This document shows, piece after piece, positions 1 through 7,366 of a stretch of 25,537 nucleotides of DNA. The stretch is from Bacteroidota bacterium. GTDB lineage: Bacteria > Bacteroidota > Bacteroidia > Flavobacteriales_F > PHOS-HE28. The stretch spans positions 1 to 25,537 of the forward strand of contig JAEZCB010000049.1 in assembly GCA_023412755.1 (NCBI GenBank). The letters are read 5' to 3'. Below the pieces are notes generated by a model. The model searched no databases. It was not told the DNA's origin and saw nothing but the letters and a program-made list of their open reading frames with translations. The stretch's first letter is position 1. Every line of letters starts with the position of its first letter. The translations under genes and the position numbers were made by a program.

Positions 1-717
1 GCCTGTGGGGCTGGCTCGTAGCGAAAGTTTGCCATGTGTGGTAGGCGTGGTGAAGCCTTCCATGCCTCGCTCCACGATCAAGCCATGGATGCGGCCTTCG
101 GTGTTCTCCGCCTTCGCCCACACCACCGCGATATCGGCTATGGGGCTGTTGCTTATCCACATCTTGGCACCGTTCAGCAGGTAATGGTCGCCCTTGTCCT
201 GGAACACGGTGACCATGCCGCCAGGGTTGCTGCCATGATCGGGTTCGGTAAGGCCAAAACAGCCGATCATTTCACCGGCCGCGAGCTTGGGCAGCCATTT
301 CTTCTTCTGTTCCTCGCTACCGTATTTCCAGATCGGGTACATCACCAGCGATCCCTGCACGCTGCAAAGGCTTCGAAGGCCACTGTCACACCGCTCGATC
401 TCCTGCATGATGAGGCCGTAGCTGATCTGGTCCAGCCCCATGCCGCCATACTCTTGCGGGATCATGGGCCCGAAGGCGCCGATCTCCGCCAATCCGGGAA
501 TGATCTCTGGATGGAAGGTGGCGTTCTCGAAGGCATCTTCAATGATCGGCTTCAGGTGCTTGCTCACGAACTTGCGCGCCGTATCCCGGATCAGCTTATG
601 TTCCTCTGTCAAAAGCTCATCCACCTGGTAATGGTCATGTGCTTGATAGAGATCGGAACTGCTTCGTTTGGCCGTGTTCCGCTGGGGCGCAGTTGCAGAT
701 GTGGTAGGGGTGCTCAT
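1..717 (-). CDS. gcdH: Glutaryl-CoA dehydrogenase, N-terminal part (runs off left edge)
   Basis: The first 239 codons are open on the minus strand from ATG at 717 to base 1, with no stop inside the window. The product is an acyl-CoA dehydrogenase: an N-terminal helical domain (about residues 30-150), then the beta domain with the FAD/substrate signature GCFGLTEPDHGSNPGGM (152-168) and MWISNSPIADIAVVWA (186-201). LRSLCSVQGSLVMYP (114-128) and KLSLRASPTG (230-239) match the glutaryl-CoA dehydrogenase branch rather than short-chain acyl-CoA dehydrogenases. The family oxidatively decarboxylates glutaryl-CoA to crotonyl-CoA in lysine/tryptophan breakdown and passes electrons to ETF. The catalytic glutamate lies in the missing C-terminal half and cannot be checked. 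A good -7 promoter box lies 51 bases upstream. The gene is divergent from the DUF4271 gene. Confidence 0.9.
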   Translation of the reverse strand, partial: MSTPTTSATAPQRNTAKRSSSDLYQAHDHYQVDELLTEEHKLIRDTARKFVSKHLKPIIEDAFENATFHPEIIPGLAEIGAFGPMIPQEYGGMGLDQISYGLIMQEIERCDSGLRSLCSVQGSLVMYPIWKYGSEEQKKKWLPKLAAGEMIGCFGLTEPDHGSNPGGMVTVFQDKGDHYLLNGAKMWISNSPIADIAVVWAKAENTEGRIHGLIVERGMEGFTTPTTHGKLSLRASPTG

Positions 718-768
718 GTAGGCGGGGATGGCCATCCGGATGCTGGGTGGCCTTATGTATTTCGGGCG

Positions 769-776
769 CAAAATTA
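769..776 (-). promoter_or_regulatory. Bacteroidota -7 promoter element for gcdH
   Basis: Read on the minus strand this is TAATTTTG, a full match to the Bacteroidota sigma-A -7 consensus TAnnTTTG. It lies 51 bases before the gcdH ATG, so it predicts a leader of roughly 45 bases. I see no clear TTG -33 element at the usual spacing. It is only 33 bases from the opposing box at 810-817, so the two divergent promoters probably compete or are co-regulated. Confidence 0.55.
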
Positions 777-809
777 GCCATTCCGCAACGGAGCGGGCCA
801 GTGTCCGTT

Positions 810-817
810 TACCTTTG
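810..817 (+). promoter_or_regulatory. Bacteroidota -7 promoter element for the DUF4271-hemD operon
   Basis: TACCTTTG is a full match to TAnnTTTG. It ends 6 bases before the in-frame ATG at 824, so transcription would start at or next to that ATG and give a leaderless message, unless translation begins at ATG 848 or 860. A small inverted repeat, TCCG-caa-CGGA at 782-792, sits between this box and the divergent gcdH box and could be an operator; that is a guess. Confidence 0.55.
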
Positions 818-823
818 CCGGGC

Positions 824-1513
824 ATGGAAATGGGCGGTTCGGCAGATATGCTTCGTGCGATGGACCCGCTCAATGCCGAGTGGGTCACGCTCATACTCCT
901 GTTCTCCTTCGCTCTGCTGGCGATGATCAACGTGAACTCTCCGCGGAAGTGGAGGCTTCTTACCCAGGCCATATTCAGCATGCGTCTTGGCCGGCAGGCG
1001 CTGCGCGAGGAGATCGATCTGCGGGATCGAACGTTGCTCGGTCTGGTCTCCATAGCCGTGGCCGTACTCGCCCTGTTCATCTGGCAGGGGGCCATGCTGG
1101 TTGCCGCCGCCGCGGCTCCACCATTCCACCATGTCATGCTCCTGGTATTCGCCGTAGTGCTCGGTCAGGCGTTGCTGGTGTGGTTCTTGGGTGCCCTGGT
1201 GAAGGCGGATGGTGGCATGCAGGAGCACCTGTACACAGGTCTGCTGCTGTTCATCCTTGCCGGCATTATTCTGCTGCCCTTGGTGGTGCTCATAGCCTAC
1301 CGTGCGGAGTGGCGCTTGCCGTTGCTCATCGCAGGCGCCGTATTGCTGGTGCTTTCGCTGATCTACAGGTGGGTAAGGGCATTCTGGATCGGCTCTGGAG
1401 AGGGCGTGCCATCCCGCTACATTATTATTTACCTTTGCGGCGCCGAGATCCTGCCTCTTCTGCTTCTCATCCACGCTCTGCGGCCCTCCATCCCATCCCT
1501 GTTCAACCTATAA
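824..1513 (+). CDS. DUF4271 family integral membrane protein
   Basis: A 229-residue membrane protein with about six or seven hydrophobic segments separated by short basic loops, for example WVTLILLFSFALLAMINV near the N-terminus and YLCGAEILPLLLLIHAL near the C-terminus. That last motif and the position directly before hemD (11-base gap) are typical of the Bacteroidota family DUF4271, whose function is not established. The frame opens further upstream, but the promoter box at 810-817 would then lie inside the gene, so I chose ATG 824; ATG 848 and 860 are also possible. A role linked to heme synthesis is suggested only by the constant pairing with hemD and is inference. Confidence 0.8.
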   Translation: MEMGGSADMLRAMDPLNAEWVTLILLFSFALLAMINVNSPRKWRLLTQAIFSMRLGRQALREEIDLRDRTLLGLVSIAVAVLALFIWQGAMLVAAAAAPPFHHVMLLVFAVVLGQALLVWFLGALVKADGGMQEHLYTGLLLFILAGIILLPLVVLIAYRAEWRLPLLIAGAVLLVLSLIYRWVRAFWIGSGEGVPSRYIIIYLCGAEILPLLLLIHALRPSIPSLFNL

Positions 1514-1524
1514 GCCGGGCGGCC

Positions 1525-2274
1525 TTGAAGATCAAGTCCATACTCGTTTCACAACCCGCGCCTGCGGATGACAAGTCTCCCTATCATGAGCTTGCCCGCA
1601 AGTACAACCTGAAGATCGATTTCAGGCCATTCATCAAAGTGGAGGCCGTGCCCGCGCAAGATTTCAGGCAGGAGAGGATCAACATCCTGGACCATTCGGC
1701 CATCATCCTCACCAGCCGGAATGCGGTGGATCATTTCTTCCGCATGTGCAAGGAACTGCGGATCACTGTTCCAGAAACAATGAAGTATTTCTGTGTTTCG
1801 GAATCGGTGGCGTATTACGTGCAGAAGTACATCATATACCGCAAGCGCAAGGTCTTCATCGGCAAGCAGACCTTCGCCGACCTCATGGATGTGATCAAGA
1901 AACACAAGAGCGAACGCTACCTCGTGCCTTGTAGCGATATCCAGAAGGTGGAGATCCCCACGTTGCTGGAAAAAGCGAATGTGAACTATACCAATGCGGT
2001 GTTCTACCGCACTGTGGCCAGCGATCTCAGCGATCTGAAGGACCTGAAGTATGATATGCTGGTCTTCTTCAGCCCGGGTGGCATCGAAAGCCTCAAAAAG
2101 AATTTCCCGGATTTCAAGCAGGATGATACCATCATCGCCGCTTTTGGACCGACCACTGCGAAGGCCGCCCGTGAGAATGAACTGCGGCTTGATGTCGAGG
2201 CGCCGCTGCCGGAAGCACCATCCATGACAGGGGCGATCGAGCTGTTCATCAAGCGGCAGGGCAGGAAGAAATAG
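1525..2274 (+). CDS. hemD: Uroporphyrinogen-III synthase
   Basis: A 249-residue protein that cyclises hydroxymethylbilane to uroporphyrinogen III, the branch point of heme and siroheme synthesis, in the cytoplasm. The start is a TTG (1525): it gives the usual Bacteroidota N-terminus KIKSILVSQPAP, with no ATG nearby. The frame is open far upstream, but that part overlaps DUF4271 in another frame and does not resemble the family. Conserved stretches are KIDFRPFIKVEAV, ILTSRNAVDHFFR, MKYFCVSESVAYYVQKY, DMLVFFSPGGIESL and the C-terminal EAPLPEAPSMTGAIE. These fit the two-lobed HemD fold. The full length is typical. It is probably co-transcribed with DUF4271; a TAnnTTTG match at 1430-1437 inside DUF4271 could be an internal promoter. 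Confidence 0.93.
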   Translation: MKIKSILVSQPAPADDKSPYHELARKYNLKIDFRPFIKVEAVPAQDFRQERINILDHSAIILTSRNAVDHFFRMCKELRITVPETMKYFCVSESVAYYVQKYIIYRKRKVFIGKQTFADLMDVIKKHKSERYLVPCSDIQKVEIPTLLEKANVNYTNAVFYRTVASDLSDLKDLKYDMLVFFSPGGIESLKKNFPDFKQDDTIIAAFGPTTAKAARENELRLDVEAPLPEAPSMTGAIELFIKRQGRKK

Positions 2275-2376
2275 CCGTAAAGGCCCTGATGTTGAAACAC
2301 CGCCATCGCGGCGAATGGGCGGTCACGAACATTTCGGACCTTCGTGCTGCCCCGGCCGCCATTCATCCAACCATTC

Positions 2377-2784
2377 ATGTCCGTTGAAGGTCCATCTGCC
2401 GCTACCGGTGTTAACTTCACCAAAGCGGAACGCCTTTGTGGCCGCATACGGCTGAAGGAGGTGGTATCCACAGGGAAGGCAGTACATGAGAGTCCGATAA
2501 AGCTGGTGGGGAAGAAGTTGGGACCACAGGATGGAGTGCAGGCACAGGTGGCCTTCGCCGTACCGAGGCGTAATATGAAGCGTGCGGTACAGCGCAACCG
2601 TGTCCGCCGCCTCATGCGCGAAGCCTGGCGACTGAACAAGCCGCATTTGCATGAGCGGTTGCAGGGGCGGAACGCACTCTACGCCTGGCTCTTCATCTAC
2701 CAGGGAAGGGAACCGATCGGCTTCCAGGAGACGCGCCTGAAAATAACCCGCTCATTGGACCGTTGGTTGAATGAACATGGCTAG
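2377..2784 (+). CDS. rnpA: Ribonuclease P protein component
   Basis: A 135-residue basic protein, the protein cofactor of RNase P, which assists the catalytic RNA in maturing tRNA 5' ends. The family signature is the RNR helix, seen here as RRNMKRAVQRNRVRRLMREA, preceded by the beta strand AQVAFAVP. N-terminal FTKAERLCGRIRLKEVVSTG matches the usual FxKxERLxxxxxi...lf start. ATG 2377 was preferred over ATG 2344 because the extra eleven residues are proline-rich and not family-like. The reading frame runs 14 bases into yidD, so the two are probably translationally coupled, as in many bacteria. The 102 bases between hemD and this gene hold no convincing promoter or terminator. Confidence 0.94.
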   Translation: MSVEGPSAATGVNFTKAERLCGRIRLKEVVSTGKAVHESPIKLVGKKLGPQDGVQAQVAFAVPRRNMKRAVQRNRVRRLMREAWRLNKPHLHERLQGRNALYAWLFIYQGREPIGFQETRLKITRSLDRWLNEHG

Positions 2785-3019
2785 GCTGCTCGCGCTTCCG
2801 CTCATGGGTATGGTGAAGCTTTACCAGCTTCTGCTCTCCCCGCTGCTGCCAGGTGCCTGCCGGTTCACCCCTTCTTGTTCCGAATATGGCATGGAGGCGC
2901 TGCGGCGTTTCGGTGCCTTCCGGGGCGGTATGCTTACGTTGAAACGTTTATTTTCCTGCCACCCCTGGGGTGGCCATGGTCATGACCCAGTACCCGAACA
3001 CAACCACACCCATGGATAA
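2771..3019 (+). CDS. yidD: Membrane protein insertion efficiency factor YidD
   Basis: An 82-residue protein of the YidD/DUF37 family. Diagnostic segments are YQLLLSPLLPGACRFTPSCS, EYGMEALRRFG and LKRLFSCHPWGGHGHDPVP, including the three conserved cysteines. YidD is a small amphipathic inner-membrane protein that helps YidC/Sec insert membrane proteins. The start could be ATG 2771 or ATG 2777. It overlaps rnpA by 14 bases and the next protease gene by 8 bases, so it sits in a compact operon. yidC itself, often nearby in other phyla, is not in this window. Confidence 0.95.
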   Translation: MNMARLLALPLMGMVKLYQLLLSPLLPGACRFTPSCSEYGMEALRRFGAFRGGMLTLKRLFSCHPWGGHGHDPVPEHNHTHG

Positions 3020-4697
3020 CAAACCTGCCAGAAAAGCACCACGTTGGAGAATGTGGGTGGCCGCCGCCGCAGTGGCTGGCGGAGGTGCATTCACGATCTC
3101 GGCCGGGGACAGCTTCTTCGAGATCAGCAAGAACCTGGAGATCTTCACCGAGCTGTACAAAGAGCTGAACATCTACTATGTGGATGATACGCAGCCGGGA
3201 AAGTTGATGAAGACCGGCATTGATGCCATGCTGGCCTCTTTGGATCCATACACCCAGTACATACCGGAAAGCGATATCGAGGATTACCGGTTCATGACCA
3301 CAGGTCAGTATGGCGGCATCGGTGCGCTCATCAAAAAGAAGGATGAGAAGGTGGTGATCAGTGAACCCTATGAAGGATTCCCCGCCATGAAGGCCGGCAT
3401 CTGGGCAGGTGATGAGATCGTGGAGGTGGATGGCCGCCAGATCTCCGGGTTGAATACCGAGGATGTGAGCAAACTTTTGAAAGGCCAGGCCGGCAGCAGT
3501 GTGAAGATGGTGACACGCCGCAATGGTGGCGATGTACAGGAGCACATATTGACCCGTGAGGAGATCAAGATACCCGATGTGCCCTTCAAGGCGGTGCTGG
3601 AGAACACCAATGGCGTGGGTTACATCAAATTGAACAGCTTTACACAGACAGCTGGTCAGGAGGTGCGCACAGCAGTGAAGGAGTTGAAGGACCAGGGCGC
3701 GCACAAGCTGATCCTGGATCTGCGTGGCAATGGCGGTGGCCTTCTGCGTGAATCGGTGAACATTGTGAACCTATTCGTGCCGAAGAACCAATTGGTGGTG
3801 GAGACCAAGGGCCGGATCCCGGAGTGGGACAAAAGCTACAAGACCTTGAGTGAACCACTGGATGCGGAGATCCCATTGGTGGTGCTGGTGGATGGGCAAA
3901 GCGCCAGTGCCAGCGAGATCGTGAGTGGTGCCTTGCAGGATCTGGATCGGGCCGTCGTTATTGGTGAGCGCACATACGGTAAAGGCCTTGTGCAACAGAC
4001 GCGTGATCTTTACTACAACAGCAAACTGAAGGTGACCGTGGCGAAGTACTATATACCCAGTGGCCGCTGCATCCAGAAACTCGATTATGCGCACCGAGAT
4101 AGTACCGGGAAGGCCACCGAGGTCAGTGATGATGCCATCGCCGAATTCAAGACGCGCAATGGAAGACCTGTGTTCGATGGCCGTGGGATACTGCCGGACC
4201 TGGAGGTGGAGGATCCCGAGCTGGCCAAGGTGGTCGGTGGTCTATTTGCCAGTGATGCGTTCTTCGACTATGCAACACAGTACCGCCACACCCATCCGGA
4301 GATCGGGGATCCCGGCACTTTCAAGATCACCGATGAGATCTACAATGATTTCACGGCATTCGTGAATGGCCGCCATTTCGAGTACGATACGGAGACCGTG
4401 GATGCGCTGGAGGTGCTGGAGGAGAAGGCAAGGCAGGAACGCTATTTCGAACATGCCAAGGAAGCCATTGAGAAGCTCCGCCAGGAGATCACTCCCGATC
4501 GCAGCGAAGATCTCGTTCGCTTCCGCACCGATATCGAGGAGGTGCTTCGCAGTGAGCTTGTATCACGCTATCATTTCCAGACCGGCCGGGCACGGGCTTC
4601 CATGGAGACCGATCCCTACGTCCGCAAGGCCGTGGAGGTGCTCAACGGGGATAGCTATCCGGTGATCCTGGCCGGCACAGGAACAGTAGGCAGATAA
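3012..4697 (+). CDS. S41 family C-terminal processing peptidase with PDZ domain
   Basis: A 561-residue protease of the Prc/CtpA family, which degrades or trims periplasmic proteins from their C-termini. A signal anchor covers residues about 14-32 after a basic N-terminus. A PDZ domain (about 98-183, with QYGGIGALI) precedes the S41 catalytic domain. By alignment with E. coli Prc the nucleophile is Ser299 in GQSASASE and the general base Lys324 in TYGKGLVQ; LDLRGNGGG (236-244) is the usual strand before the active site. A C-terminal helical extension of about 150 residues follows. ATG 3012 overlaps the yidD stop; an upstream ATG at 2970 would only add a tail translated from yidD-coding DNA. 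The substrate cannot be told from sequence. Confidence 0.92.
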   Translation: MDNKPARKAPRWRMWVAAAAVAGGGAFTISAGDSFFEISKNLEIFTELYKELNIYYVDDTQPGKLMKTGIDAMLASLDPYTQYIPESDIEDYRFMTTGQYGGIGALIKKKDEKVVISEPYEGFPAMKAGIWAGDEIVEVDGRQISGLNTEDVSKLLKGQAGSSVKMVTRRNGGDVQEHILTREEIKIPDVPFKAVLENTNGVGYIKLNSFTQTAGQEVRTAVKELKDQGAHKLILDLRGNGGGLLRESVNIVNLFVPKNQLVVETKGRIPEWDKSYKTLSEPLDAEIPLVVLVDGQSASASEIVSGALQDLDRAVVIGERTYGKGLVQQTRDLYYNSKLKVTVAKYYIPSGRCIQKLDYAHRDSTGKATEVSDDAIAEFKTRNGRPVFDGRGILPDLEVEDPELAKVVGGLFASDAFFDYATQYRHTHPEIGDPGTFKITDEIYNDFTAFVNGRHFEYDTETVDALEVLEEKARQERYFEHAKEAIEKLRQEITPDRSEDLVRFRTDIEEVLRSELVSRYHFQTGRARASMETDPYVRKAVEVLNGDSYPVILAGTGTVGR

Positions 4698-4712
4698 GCT
4701 TTGGGTACGGCG

Positions 4713-4727
4713 CCGGCGATCCGCCGG
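4713..4727. other. Short GC-rich hairpin before the O-antigen ligase gene
   Basis: A perfect 6-bp stem, CCGGCG-ATC-CGCCGG, lies in the 39-base gap between the S41 protease and the O-antigen ligase-like gene, ending 9 bases before the ATG. There is no T-run after it, so it is a poor intrinsic terminator. It could damp translation of the downstream gene or be chance in GC-rich DNA. Confidence 0.3.
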
Positions 4728-4736
4728 ATATGAGGA

Positions 4737-6347
4737 ATGAAAGATCCGTTCCGTACCGTTCACATAGTGGCGCTCGGGCTTTGCCTCGTGTTCCTGCCTT
4801 GGAGCACCGCCTTGTTGAGCATGGCTCAGATGCTCCTCGTTGCCAACTGGCTCGTTGAGGGGATAGCACGCAAGGATCGAGGCATGCGATGGCGCCTGGC
4901 CTTTGGCTCGGCGCCATCGCTCTTTTTCCTGGGTTTCTTTGGCTTGCATGTCCTCGGGCTCTTTTGGACCTCCGCAGAGGGCATGGATTGGGGTGTTTCG
5001 TTGGTCCGCATACTGCTTCCCGTACTTGTCTTCGGGGTCGTATTGGCTTCCTCACCCCCGCTTGAAGAGAAGGAATACCGGTCCCTGCTGCTTATCGGAG
5101 CATATAGTGTTATCGCGAGTACTGTTGTATGCCTGCTGATGCGGGGCATGTCATCGGAGTACCGGCAGCTTTCCGCGTTCATCAGCCACATCAGGTTGGC
5201 ACTTCTGCTCTGTTTCAGTGTCGTGGTGTTCCTCCACTATTTGGCTGGATCGATATGGCAGCAGGTCTTGCACTTTGCACTTGTGGCCTGGGCCATTTTC
5301 TTCCTCGATCTTCTGGGAAGCATCCAGGCTTTCGTGATCCTGCTGGTAGTAGGTGTGGTGCTGGTCTGGCGCTGGACCGCCGCACGCAGGGGAAGCCTGC
5401 GCTGGGCCTTCCGTGCGGGTGTCTTGCTTCCGTTCCTTATCGGGCTGGCCTGGCTGGTGCAGGAGGTAGGCCAACGGTATTTCACGGAGCCGCCTTCCCG
5501 GTCCGAATTGCCAACGCATAGCGCTGCAGGTGAACCATACATGCATAAGTTGAACGACCGGCAGAAGCAGAATGGACAGCACATCTGGTCGGAGATCGCC
5601 TGGAGTGAAGCGGCATGGGCATGGGAACAGAGAAGCGATCGCTCCTTCTACGGGTCGGATGATAAGGGGCACATCGTCTATGCCACCCTCTTCCGCTATC
5701 TGGCATCGAAGAGACTGCCAAAGGATCTGGAAGGTGTGAATGCACTCAGCGATGAAGATGTGCGGCGCATTGAACAAGGGATACCCGATCACCGGATGGG
5801 TACCCGTTCCCGGATCAGGGAACGGTTCGAAGAGGTGATGTTCGAGATCGATAATTACCGTGCTGGTGGTGATGTGAGCGGCCATTCGGTAACCATGCGC
5901 CTGGAGTTCTGGAGGGCCGGCCTGGCCATATTCCAGCGCAACTGGATCATTGGGGTTGGAACAGGGGATACAGGTCCCGCTTTCCAACGGCAATATGAAC
6001 TCATGCGCAGTAAATTGAAACCGGAGTGGCGGCACCGCGCGCATGATCAATATCTCACCATCCTCATTTCCTTCGGGCTGGTGGGCGGTGCCTTCGCAGC
6101 GCTTTGTCTTATTTGGCCGGTCTGGCGCATGAAGGCATTGAGGAGTCCGCTATTCATCGCGTGGGCGCTCATAATTGGGATAGGATCGCTCACGGATGAC
6201 ACGATAGAGACCCAGGCTGGCGCCACATTCTTCGCCTTGTACTACGCCTTGTTCGTCTTCGCAGCACCGCGCGAATGTTCACCAGGAGCAGGATCGATCC
6301 ATGTGGTGGCGCGAACGCCGGAAGTACTGGATGCGGAAAGCCGGTAA
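4737..6347 (+). CDS. O-antigen ligase / Wzy-type polymerase family membrane protein
   Basis: A 536-residue multi-pass inner-membrane protein of the Wzy_C/O-antigen ligase superfamily, which polymerises or ligates lipid-linked glycans on the periplasmic side. About ten hydrophobic segments are seen, with FISHIRLALLLCFSV (N-terminal half). A large loop (about residues 240-390) contains GHIVYATLFRYLASK, DLEGVNALSDEDVRRIEQGI and GHSVTMRLEFWRAGLAIF. After it come NWIIGVGTGD and HRAHDQYLTILISFGLVG, the usual loop-plus-helix signature of the family. This long loop is a feature of the Bacteroidota branch. No other glycan genes flank it, so the substrate is unknown; it may be a lone polymerase for surface polysaccharide. 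Confidence 0.8.
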   Translation: MKDPFRTVHIVALGLCLVFLPWSTALLSMAQMLLVANWLVEGIARKDRGMRWRLAFGSAPSLFFLGFFGLHVLGLFWTSAEGMDWGVSLVRILLPVLVFGVVLASSPPLEEKEYRSLLLIGAYSVIASTVVCLLMRGMSSEYRQLSAFISHIRLALLLCFSVVVFLHYLAGSIWQQVLHFALVAWAIFFLDLLGSIQAFVILLVVGVVLVWRWTAARRGSLRWAFRAGVLLPFLIGLAWLVQEVGQRYFTEPPSRSELPTHSAAGEPYMHKLNDRQKQNGQHIWSEIAWSEAAWAWEQRSDRSFYGSDDKGHIVYATLFRYLASKRLPKDLEGVNALSDEDVRRIEQGIPDHRMGTRSRIRERFEEVMFEIDNYRAGGDVSGHSVTMRLEFWRAGLAIFQRNWIIGVGTGDTGPAFQRQYELMRSKLKPEWRHRAHDQYLTILISFGLVGGAFAALCLIWPVWRMKALRSPLFIAWALIIGIGSLTDDTIETQAGATFFALYYALFVFAAPRECSPGAGSIHVVARTPEVLDAESR

Positions 6348-6352
6348 CTTTA
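6345..6352 (+). promoter_or_regulatory. Possible -7 promoter element for moaA
   Basis: TAACTTTA matches TAnnTTTG in seven of eight positions and overlaps the stop codon of the preceding gene. It ends 4 bases before the moaA ATG, so a start here would make a leaderless message. Because moaA follows the upstream gene by only 9 bases it may instead be read through. Weak on its own; the spacing matches three other genes in this window. Confidence 0.3.
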
Positions 6353-6356
6353 TCGC

Positions 6357-7355
6357 ATGGCTCATGTGCCATTGATGGACGGCCATGGCCGGGAGCACCA
6401 CAGTCTGCGGATAAGCATCGTGGACAAGTGCGATCTGCGCTGTACGTATTGCATGCCGGAGGATCAACGGTTCCTTCCGCGACACGAGCTGATGACCCGG
6501 GAGGAGATCGCGCTGCTAGCCCGGATCTTCGTGCGGCAGTTCGGCATCAACAAGATCCGGATCACGGGTGGCGAGCCATTGGTTCGGCCGGATGTGGCGG
6601 CGATCGTAGGCGATCTTTCCAGTTTGCCGGTGAAGCTCGGACTCACAACCAATGGCATGTTGCTCCACAGGCATCTGAATGATCTCATGCTGTCCGGGTT
6701 GAAGACTATCAACATCAGCCTGGATACCCTCCAACAGGAACGCTTCGATCGGATCACGCGGCGGCAAGGTGTGGATCGCGTGCTGGATAACATCATGCGT
6801 GCTTTGGGACTTGGCCTGCGCGTGAAGCTCAACATGGTGGTCATGCGCGGTATCAATGATGATGAGATCATCCGCTTTGTGGACCTCACACGCGACCATC
6901 CCATTCATGTGCGCTTCATCGAGTTCATGCCGTTCAGAGGAAATAGATGGGGCAGGGAGAGAGTGTACACCTATGCGGAAATGATCGATCGCATCTGTGG
7001 AACGCACCCGATCGAAAAGCTCCAGGATGAACCCAGCAGCACGGCCAAAAGCTTTCGGGTACAAGGCTGGCTGGGCACCTTCGCCGTGATCAGCACGGTA
7101 ACGGATCCATTCTGTGGGAACTGCGACCGGCTTCGGCTCACCGCGGAAGGCAGGATGCGCAATTGCTTGTTCGCCAGAACGGAGACCGATCTACTCACAC
7201 CCCTACGCGAAGGGAAGGACATTTCGGCGTTGATCCGCGAGAATGTACTTGCGAAGCATGCCATGCTGGGCGGGTTACCACCCTTCCGATCAGAAAGCCA
7301 GGAGGCTGTACTTCATGATCTCAGCGTGAGGCCGATGGTGGCGATCGGAGGGTGA
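6357..7355 (+). CDS. moaA: GTP 3',8-cyclase MoaA
   Basis: A 332-residue radical SAM enzyme that starts molybdenum cofactor synthesis by converting GTP to 3',8-cyclo-GTP, with MoaC completing cyclic pyranopterin. The radical SAM cluster motif is CDLRCTYC (Cys25, Cys29, Cys32), followed by ITGGEPLVRPD for SAM binding. The second 4Fe-4S cluster motif is CGNCDRLRLTAEGRMRNC, and the protein ends in the conserved GG tail that reaches into the active site. Length is normal for the family. It lies on the plus strand and converges on the moaC-moaB end with an 11-base gap, so it is transcribed separately from the rest of the Moco operon. Confidence 0.96.
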   Translation: MAHVPLMDGHGREHHSLRISIVDKCDLRCTYCMPEDQRFLPRHELMTREEIALLARIFVRQFGINKIRITGGEPLVRPDVAAIVGDLSSLPVKLGLTTNGMLLHRHLNDLMLSGLKTINISLDTLQQERFDRITRRQGVDRVLDNIMRALGLGLRVKLNMVVMRGINDDEIIRFVDLTRDHPIHVRFIEFMPFRGNRWGRERVYTYAEMIDRICGTHPIEKLQDEPSSTAKSFRVQGWLGTFAVISTVTDPFCGNCDRLRLTAEGRMRNCLFARTETDLLTPLREGKDISALIRENVLAKHAMLGGLPPFRSESQEAVLHDLSVRPMVAIGG

Positions 7356-7366
7356 ACGCTTACGGA

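Noticed and set aside
34..777. Long plus-strand open frame opposite gcdH
   Set aside because: Its translation is low-complexity and unlike any family, while the minus strand reads a clear glutaryl-CoA dehydrogenase through the same bases.
880..1524. In-frame upstream extension of hemD by 215 codons
   Set aside because: It overlaps DUF4271 in another frame, is rich in Arg/His/Ser with no family resemblance, and is only an open shadow frame.
5151..6050. 299-codon minus-strand open frame opposite the O-antigen ligase-like gene
   Set aside because: The plus strand has a typical multi-pass membrane protein with family motifs; the antisense frame has no recognisable domain.
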